Origin: an uncultured Peptococcaceae bacterium | Lineage (GTDB): Bacteria > Bacillota > Dehalobacteriia > UBA4068 > UBA4997 | Length of the DNA stretch: 13,164 nucleotides | Assembly: GCA_947626615.1 (NCBI GenBank) | Contig: CANQSW010000024.1 | Location: 1-13,164 of the forward strand | Direction: 5' to 3' | Shown: positions 6,544 to 13,164 of the stretch, piece after piece | Layout of the letters: each line of letters opens with the position of its first letter | How positions within the stretch are numbered: the stretch's first letter is position 1 | Translations under genes and position numbers: made by a program | Notes under the pieces: generated by a model | The model's input: only the letters and a program-made list of their open reading frames with translations | What the model was told of the DNA's origin: nothing | Database searches by the model: none

Positions 6544-7845
6544 ATGGAAGTACAAGCGAAGGTGTTGACCCGCGAGGGCAACGAGGTCACTATGGAAATG
6601 ACGGCGGCGGCGGCCGATCTGGAGCGCCAGCTGGCCGTAACGACGAAACGCATCGCCAAGGAAGTCAGCATACCCGGCTTCCGCCCCGGCAAAGTGCCGG
6701 CCAAGCTGGTGGAAAACTACGTGGGCGAGGAGGCTCTGCTGCAGGAGGCTCTGGACGATATGCTGCAGGAGATCTACGGCGCGGCGCTGGACCAGACGGA
6801 GATATTCCCGGTGGATCAGCCCCACATCGACGTGCAGAACTTAAAGCGCGGCGAGGACGTTAAGCTGACCGCCCGCGTGACGGTGAAGCCGGAGGTGAAG
6901 CTCGGCCAGTATAAGGGCATCGAGGTCGCCAAAGAGGTCTACGTGCCTACCGAGGAGGATATCGACGCGGAGATCAAGCGTATGCAGGAGCGTATCGCCC
7001 GCACCATCGACCTGCCCGAGGGTTCGGCCATTGAGGACGGCGACACCGCCGTGATCGATTTTGAAGGCTTTTTGGACGGCGTGGCATTCGAGGGCGGCAA
7101 GGGCGAGAAATACCCCTTGACTATCGGCAGCCACACGTTTATCCCCGGCTTTGAGGAGCAGCTCGTCGGCGTAAAATCCGGCGAGGAGGCGGAAGTTAAG
7201 GTGACCTTCCCGGAGAAGTATAACAGCGAGGAGCTGGCCGGCAAGGACGCCGTCTTTAAGGTGAAGGTGCATGAGGTGCGCCGCCGCGATCTGCCGCCGG
7301 TGGACGACGATTTCGTCAAGGATATGCGCGAGGATTGCGACACCGTGGCCGAGCTGCGCGAGAAGCTGCGCGAGGAGCTGAACGAAAAGGCCGAGCAGAT
7401 GGCGCTGGACGTGGCGCAGAACAAGGTGCTGGAGCAGGCTGTGGCCAACGCCGAGCTGGACGTTCCGGCGATCATGATCGACAACAAGCTGGATCATATG
7501 CTGGAGGATTTCGAGAGCCAGCTGCAATATCAGGGCATCACGCTGGAGCGCTTCTTCCAGCTCACCAACAGCACCCGCGCGGAGTGGAAATCCAAGCAGC
7601 GCGACCGGGCCGAGGAGGCCGTTAAGCAGGATCTGGTGCTTGAGGCTATCGTAAAGGCGGAGGATATCCAGGCCGACGAAGCCGACATCGACAAGCAGAT
7701 GCAGGAGATAGCGGATTCTTACGGCAAGACGCTGCAGGAGATCAAAAACACGTTCTCCAGCAACGAGCAGCTGCGGTTCTTTGAGTATAACGTGAAAATG
7801 CTGAAAGCGATCGAGTTCCTGAACACCAATGCGGTCATCAAATAA
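6544..7845 (+). CDS. tig: Trigger factor (ribosome-associated chaperone, peptidyl-prolyl isomerase)
   Basis: A 433-residue trigger factor, of usual length. It sits at the ribosome exit tunnel and shields nascent chains. The N-terminal ribosome-binding domain has the GFRPGK signature (45-50, within VSIPGFRPGKVP). The FKBP-like isomerase domain spans roughly 150-240 (DGDTAVIDFEGFLDG, IPGFEEQLVG), followed by the long helical C-terminal chaperone domain. The start must be ATG 6544, because an in-frame TAA stands at 6538-6540. AGGAGG (6525-6530) is 13 bases away, longer than the 6-10 seen at most other genes here. It heads the tig-clpP-clpX group, a common bacterial arrangement coupling folding with degradation. 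Confidence 0.97.
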   Translation: MEVQAKVLTREGNEVTMEMTAAAADLERQLAVTTKRIAKEVSIPGFRPGKVPAKLVENYVGEEALLQEALDDMLQEIYGAALDQTEIFPVDQPHIDVQNLKRGEDVKLTARVTVKPEVKLGQYKGIEVAKEVYVPTEEDIDAEIKRMQERIARTIDLPEGSAIEDGDTAVIDFEGFLDGVAFEGGKGEKYPLTIGSHTFIPGFEEQLVGVKSGEEAEVKVTFPEKYNSEELAGKDAVFKVKVHEVRRRDLPPVDDDFVKDMREDCDTVAELREKLREELNEKAEQMALDVAQNKVLEQAVANAELDVPAIMIDNKLDHMLEDFESQLQYQGITLERFFQLTNSTRAEWKSKQRDRAEEAVKQDLVLEAIVKAEDIQADEADIDKQMQEIADSYGKTLQEIKNTFSSNEQLRFFEYNVKMLKAIEFLNTNAVIK

Positions 7846-7851
7846 CGGCTG

Positions 7852-7884
7852 CCGGCGGCGCCGGGACAACTGAAGGATTTTTTT
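7852..7884 (+). other. Palindrome and T7 tract after tig
   Basis: CCGGCGGCGCCGG (7852-7864) is a perfect palindrome around a central G, and seven T (7878-7884) follow. The 13-base gap between stem and T tract is too long for a usual intrinsic terminator, so termination between tig and clpP is doubtful. It may cause partial termination or be mRNA end structure. Confidence 0.3.
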
Positions 7885-7919
7885 AGCGTGCGTATAAACC
7901 GTTGGTCTATACGCATACT
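7885..7919. promoter_or_regulatory. 35-nt near-perfect inverted repeat upstream of clpP, possible operator
   Basis: Arms 7885-7900 (AGCGTGCGTATAAACC) and 7904-7919 (GGTCTATACGCATACT) are separated by GTT. Thirteen of 16 positions form Watson-Crick pairs and one more is G-T. The left arm contains TATAAA (7893-7898), which lies 17 bases after CTGAAG (7870-7875), a weak -35. A palindrome overlapping a -10 box 31 bases before the clpP start suggests a repressor or activator site. It does not fit the CtsR repeat (GGTCAAA) or the CIRCE element of HrcA. It could instead act as an RNA hairpin. Confidence 0.45.
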
Positions 7920-7950
7920 ATTTCTAAGACTTTTTTGGGGGAGGATAATT

Positions 7951-8535
7951 ATGAGTATGTTGATACCTATGGTCGTGGAGCAGACCAGCCGCGGCGAACG
8001 TTCTTATGATATATATTCCCGCCTGCTGAAGGACAGAGTGGTCTTTTTGGGCAGCGAGATCAACGACGACGTGGCTAATCTCGTCATCGCGCAGCTGCTG
8101 TTTCTGGAATCCGAAGACCCCGACAAGGACATTCATCTTTATATCAACAGCCCCGGCGGCTCTATCACCGCCGGCATGGCAATATTCGACACCATGCAGT
8201 ATATCCGGCCGGACGTCAGCACCATTTGCATCGGTATGGCGGCCTCTATGGGGGCGTTTCTGCTCACCGCCGGCGCTATCGGCAAACGCTACGCTCTGCC
8301 CAACAGCGAGATCATGATACACCAGCCGCTGGGCGGCACGCAGGGCCAGGCGACGGATATCGAGATACACGCCCGGCGTATCCTGCAAATGAAGGAGAAG
8401 CTGAACCATATCCTGGCGGAGCGCTCCGGCCAATCCTACAAAAAGATCGCGGCCGACACCGAGCGCGATTTCTTTATGAGCGCCGAGGCGGCCAAAAAAT
8501 ACGGCCTGATCGACGCTGTGATCGACAAGCACTGA
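7951..8535 (+). CDS. clpP: ATP-dependent Clp protease proteolytic subunit
   Basis: A 194-residue ClpP, the serine peptidase that forms the two-ring barrel fed by ClpX. It opens MSMLIPMVVEQTSRGERSYDIYSRLL, and the catalytic triad is intact: Ser99 (GMAASMGAFLL), His124 (MIHQPLGG) and Asp173 (ERDFFMS). The spacings of 25 and 49 residues equal those of Escherichia coli ClpP. GGGGGAGG (7937-7944) lies 6 bases before ATG 7951. The frame is open back to a GTG at 7888, but that start would lie in the palindrome, has no ribosome binding site and adds residues unlike ClpP. clpX follows after 54 bases, as usual for this pair. Confidence 0.97.
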   Translation: MSMLIPMVVEQTSRGERSYDIYSRLLKDRVVFLGSEINDDVANLVIAQLLFLESEDPDKDIHLYINSPGGSITAGMAIFDTMQYIRPDVSTICIGMAASMGAFLLTAGAIGKRYALPNSEIMIHQPLGGTQGQATDIEIHARRILQMKEKLNHILAERSGQSYKKIAADTERDFFMSAEAAKKYGLIDAVIDKH

Positions 8536-8589
8536 GACCGCCGTTTACGTATAGTGTGATTTGCGAGATAAAAAAGGAGTGGATCTGGT

Positions 8590-9858
8590 ATGCCGAAAAG
8601 GCCTGATGACAGAGAACCCGTGCGCTGCTCTTTCTGCGGCAAAACGCAGAGCCAGGTGAAAAAGCTGATAGCCGGGCCGGGCGTCTGCATCTGCAACGAG
8701 TGCATAGAGCTTTGCGCCGAGATCATCGACGAGGACGTCTTCCGCACCGAGGCCGAAGCCGAGCAGGATATGCTGGCGGAGATACCGAAGCCGCAGGAGA
8801 TCAAGGCCGTGCTGGACGATTACGTGATCGGCCAGGAGAAGGCCAAGCGCGTGCTTGCCGTCGCCGTCTATAACCACTATAAGCGGATAAAAAGCGCCAA
8901 CGCCGCCGACGGCGTGGAGCTGCAAAAAAGCAATATCCTGATGCTGGGGCCGACGGGCAGCGGCAAAACGCTGCTGGCGGAGACTCTGGCCAAGATACTG
9001 AACGTGCCTTTCGCCGTGGCCGATGCCACCTCGCTGACCGAGGCCGGCTACGTGGGCGAGGACGTGGAGAATATCCTGCTGAAGCTGATACAGGCGGCGG
9101 ATTACGACATCGAACGCGCCCAGAAGGGTATCGTCTACATCGACGAGATCGACAAGATCGCCCGCAAAAGCGAGAACCCGTCGATCACGCGCGACGTTTC
9201 CGGCGAGGGCGTGCAGCAGACCCTGCTGAAGATACTGGAGGGAACTGTTGCCTCCGTGCCGCCGCAGGGCGGCCGCAAGCACCCGCACCAGGAGCTGATT
9301 CAGATCGACACGACCAATATCCTGTTTATCTGCGGCGGCGCTTTCTGCGGTATCGAGAACATCATCAAACAGCGTGTGAACACCAAAACGCTGGGTTTTG
9401 GCGCGGAGATCGCCAGCACCCGCGCCGAGGAGGACGCCATACTGGCCAAGGCCATGCCGGAGGATCTGCTGAAATTCGGTCTGATACCCGAGTTCGTGGG
9501 GCGGCTGCCTATTATGGTAACGCTCTCCTCGCTGGATAAGGACGCGCTTATCCGCGTGATGACCGAGCCGAAAAACGCTCTGGTCAAGCAGTATCAGAAG
9601 CTTTTTGAGCTGGACGGCGTGACGCTCCGCTTCAACGACGACGTGATCGCCGCCGCCGCCGACGAGGCGCTGACCAGAAAGACCGGCGCGCGCGGCCTGC
9701 GCTCTATCTTTGAAGAAATGATGATGGACACGATGTTCGACCTGCCCAGCCGCGACGACGTATCGGAATGTGTGATCACGCTGGACACGCTGCAAAAGCG
9801 CCAGCCGCCGCTGCTCATCACCAAAGCCAAGGCGGATAACCATAAGACCAGCGCATGA
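8590..9858 (+). CDS. clpX: ATP-dependent Clp protease ATP-binding subunit ClpX
   Basis: A 422-residue AAA+ unfoldase that recognises tagged substrates and threads them into ClpP. The N-terminal zinc-binding domain has Cys13, Cys16, Cys35 and Cys38 (CSFC...CNEC), though two further cysteines (33, 42) lie nearby. Walker A is GPTGSGKT (120-127), the pore loop GYVG is at 153-156, Walker B is IVYIDEID (181-188), the RKHPHQE loop follows, and sensor 2 is in GARGLRS. The ClpP-docking loop reads LGF instead of the more common IGF, a mild variant. AAGGAG (8574-8579) is 10 bases before the ATG. A strong terminator stands 24 bases after the stop, so clpX ends the transcript. Confidence 0.97.
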   Translation: MPKRPDDREPVRCSFCGKTQSQVKKLIAGPGVCICNECIELCAEIIDEDVFRTEAEAEQDMLAEIPKPQEIKAVLDDYVIGQEKAKRVLAVAVYNHYKRIKSANAADGVELQKSNILMLGPTGSGKTLLAETLAKILNVPFAVADATSLTEAGYVGEDVENILLKLIQAADYDIERAQKGIVYIDEIDKIARKSENPSITRDVSGEGVQQTLLKILEGTVASVPPQGGRKHPHQELIQIDTTNILFICGGAFCGIENIIKQRVNTKTLGFGAEIASTRAEEDAILAKAMPEDLLKFGLIPEFVGRLPIMVTLSSLDKDALIRVMTEPKNALVKQYQKLFELDGVTLRFNDDVIAAAADEALTRKTGARGLRSIFEEMMMDTMFDLPSRDDVSECVITLDTLQKRQPPLLITKAKADNHKTSA

Positions 9859-9881
9859 GGCGGCTAAAACCGCCAACAGAC

Positions 9882-9910
9882 CGGCCGGGGGAGACCCCGG
9901 CTGTCTTTTT
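9882..9910 (+). terminator. Intrinsic terminator after clpX
   Basis: GCCGGGG (9884-9890) pairs perfectly with CCCCGGC (9895-9901) across a GAGA tetraloop, extended by one G-T and one C-G pair. A T-rich tail, TCTTTTT (9904-9910), follows at once. A smaller hairpin GGCGG/CCGCC (9859-9863, 9870-9874) lies just before it. This closes the tig-clpP-clpX transcript. Confidence 0.85.
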
Positions 9911-9921
9911 CTCCGCCGGAT

Positions 9922-9950
9922 TTGCCAAGGCGGGGGAAATGTGTTAAAAT
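9922..9950 (+). promoter_or_regulatory. Promoter of lon-engB
   Basis: TTGCCA (9922-9927) and TAAAAT (9945-9950) are 17 bases apart, with TGT (9942-9944) giving an extended -10. Transcription would start near 9957, about 45 bases before lon. The position directly after the clpX terminator supports an independent transcript. No known heat-shock operator (CIRCE or CtsR) was seen. Confidence 0.78.
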
Positions 9951-10001
9951 AAGCTTTACCAAAGTCTGCTGTGATTTTTGCCGGAAAACGGAGGTATTTT
10001 T

Positions 10002-12389
<2,388 letters not shown>

Positions 12390-12405
12390 GCCGGACGGGG
12401 GTTTT

Positions 12406-13017
12406 ATGATGCAGATCAAGCGGGCGACTTATCTTTTGACGGCGGTGAAAGCCGCGCAGTACCCGGAGCGGGCGCTGCCGGCGGTGACTTTCTGCGGCCG
12501 CTCCAACGTGGGCAAAAGCAGCCTCATTAACGCGCTTTTGAACCGCCGCAACTTGGCGCGCACCAGCTCGCAGCCGGGCAAGACCCGCACCATAAATTTC
12601 TATGACGTGGACGGCGCGTGGTATCTGGTCGACCTGCCGGGCTATGGCTACGCCAAGGCGGCTATGGCCGAGCGCGAAAAATGGCGCGTGATGATCGACG
12701 AATATCTGGCCAAATACCAGGGGCCGAAGCTGTTCGTGCAGCTGGTGGATATCCGCCACGAGCCCAGCCAACTTGATTGCCAGATGTGGGACTGGCTGCT
12801 GGATACCGGCGCGCCGGCGCTGCTGGTGGCCACCAAGGCCGATAAAATCAGCCGGGGCGCGCGGGCGAAGCAGCTGGCGCTGATCGGGCGGACGCTTGGC
12901 GCCAACAGCGAGGCGATCATACCGTTTTCGGCGGTGACGAAGGACGGCCGGGATATCCTGCTGGAGGAGATCGAGTCTTATTTGCAGGCCGTGCGGGCGG
13001 CGGAGGGCGAAGCATGA
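12406..13017 (+). CDS. engB: Ribosome biogenesis GTPase YihA/YsxC (EngB)
   Basis: A 203-residue TRAFAC GTPase needed in bacteria for assembly of the large ribosomal subunit. G motifs are all present: G1 GRSNVGKS (31-38), switch region SQPGKTRTINF, G3 DLPG (77-80, followed by YGYAKA typical of EngB), G4 TKAD (143-146) and G5 FSAVTKDG. Two ATGs are adjacent (12406 and 12409); the GGGGG at 12397-12401 is 4 or 7 bases away, so the second is equally possible and costs one Met. Only 16 bases separate it from lon, an arrangement shared with Bacillus (lonA-ysxC). It overlaps the next gene by four bases (ATGA), which suggests translational coupling. Confidence 0.96.
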   Translation: MMQIKRATYLLTAVKAAQYPERALPAVTFCGRSNVGKSSLINALLNRRNLARTSSQPGKTRTINFYDVDGAWYLVDLPGYGYAKAAMAEREKWRVMIDEYLAKYQGPKLFVQLVDIRHEPSQLDCQMWDWLLDTGAPALLVATKADKISRGARAKQLALIGRTLGANSEAIIPFSAVTKDGRDILLEEIESYLQAVRAAEGEA

Positions 13018-13164
13018 AACAGACGACGTATAAAGCCTTGCTGGTGGGCGACGTGGTGGGCCGCTGCGGCCGCGACGCTCTGGCCAAAGCTCTGCCGGAG
13101 CTGCAATGGCAGCATGGCGCGGATTTCACGCTCGTCAACGGCGAAAACACCAACAACGGCCGGG
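13014..13164 (+). CDS. YmdB-like (TIGR00282) metallophosphoesterase, N-terminal fragment
   Basis: An ATG at 13014 overlaps the engB stop, and the frame stays open for 50 codons to the window edge. GGAGG (13002-13006) lies 7 bases upstream, supporting the start. The product begins MKQTTYKALLVGDVVGRCGR and later has VNGENTNNGR. The GDVVG and NGEN motifs are the first metal-binding blocks of the YmdB family of calcineurin-like phosphoesterases, reported to hydrolyse 2',3'-cyclic nucleotides in Bacillus. The Asp of GDVVG and the Glu/Asn of NGEN would bind the two metals. The rest of the gene is outside the window, so completeness cannot be judged. Confidence 0.85.
   Translation, partial: MKQTTYKALLVGDVVGRCGRDALAKALPELQWQHGADFTLVNGENTNNGR

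Noticed and set aside
7885..7919. CIRCE or CtsR operator before clpP
   Set aside because: The arms match neither the TTAGCACTC-N9-GAGTGCTAA nor the tandem GGTCAAA consensus.
8544..8572. Possible clpX promoter TTTACG-17-GATAAA
   Set aside because: Both boxes match only 4 of 6, and transcription would start inside the clpX ribosome binding site.
8545..9876. A 443-codon minus-strand frame opposite clpX, and similar ones opposite lon (11175-12419), tig (6841-7869) and purB (5782-6825)
   Set aside because: All mirror well-supported + strand genes, have low-complexity composition and no family motifs.

Overview
The window is a compact, GC-rich stretch of bacterial chromosome that is almost entirely housekeeping genes, all on the + strand. 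The gene set and order (gatCAB, tig-clpP-clpX, lon-engB, a YmdB-type phosphoesterase, strong AGGAGG-like ribosome binding sites) point to a Firmicutes-type bacterium. The high GC, the frequent ATA isoleucine codons and a eukaryote-like PurB suggest a GC-rich anaerobe of the Clostridia or Negativicutes. That placement is inference only.

Layout: (1) the 3' end of a cysteine synthase gene (1-348); (2) a clear promoter and about 90 nt of structured leader, then gatC-gatA-gatB (519-3756), the three subunits of the tRNA-dependent amidotransferase; (3) purC (3783-4490), tightly linked to gatB; (4) a 490-nt non-coding gap holding a cluster of palindromic repeats (4487-about 4896); (5) purB (4981-6414); (6) tig-clpP-clpX (6544-9858), encoding trigger factor and the ClpXP protease, closed by a strong intrinsic terminator; (7) a new promoter and lon-engB-ymdB-like (10002 to the window edge), where the last gene is cut by the edge.

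The genes fall into three jobs. GatCAB corrects Glu-tRNAGln and/or Asp-tRNAAsn for translation. PurC and PurB catalyse consecutive steps of IMP synthesis, and PurB also makes AMP. Trigger factor, ClpXP and Lon fold and degrade proteins, with the ribosome-assembly GTPase EngB attached to lon. No defence system, prophage, CRISPR array, tRNA or rRNA was seen.

The part least explained by known genes is the repeat cluster between purC and purB. It has two copies of an element with matching ends and a different middle, plus fragments. The left end of the first copy contains the purC stop codon. The second most interesting feature is a 35-nt near-perfect palindrome just upstream of clpP, overlapping a possible -10 box. 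Three gene blocks (gatC, tig, lon) share the same extended -10 sequence, TGnTAAAAT. I see no convincing new multi-gene system here.
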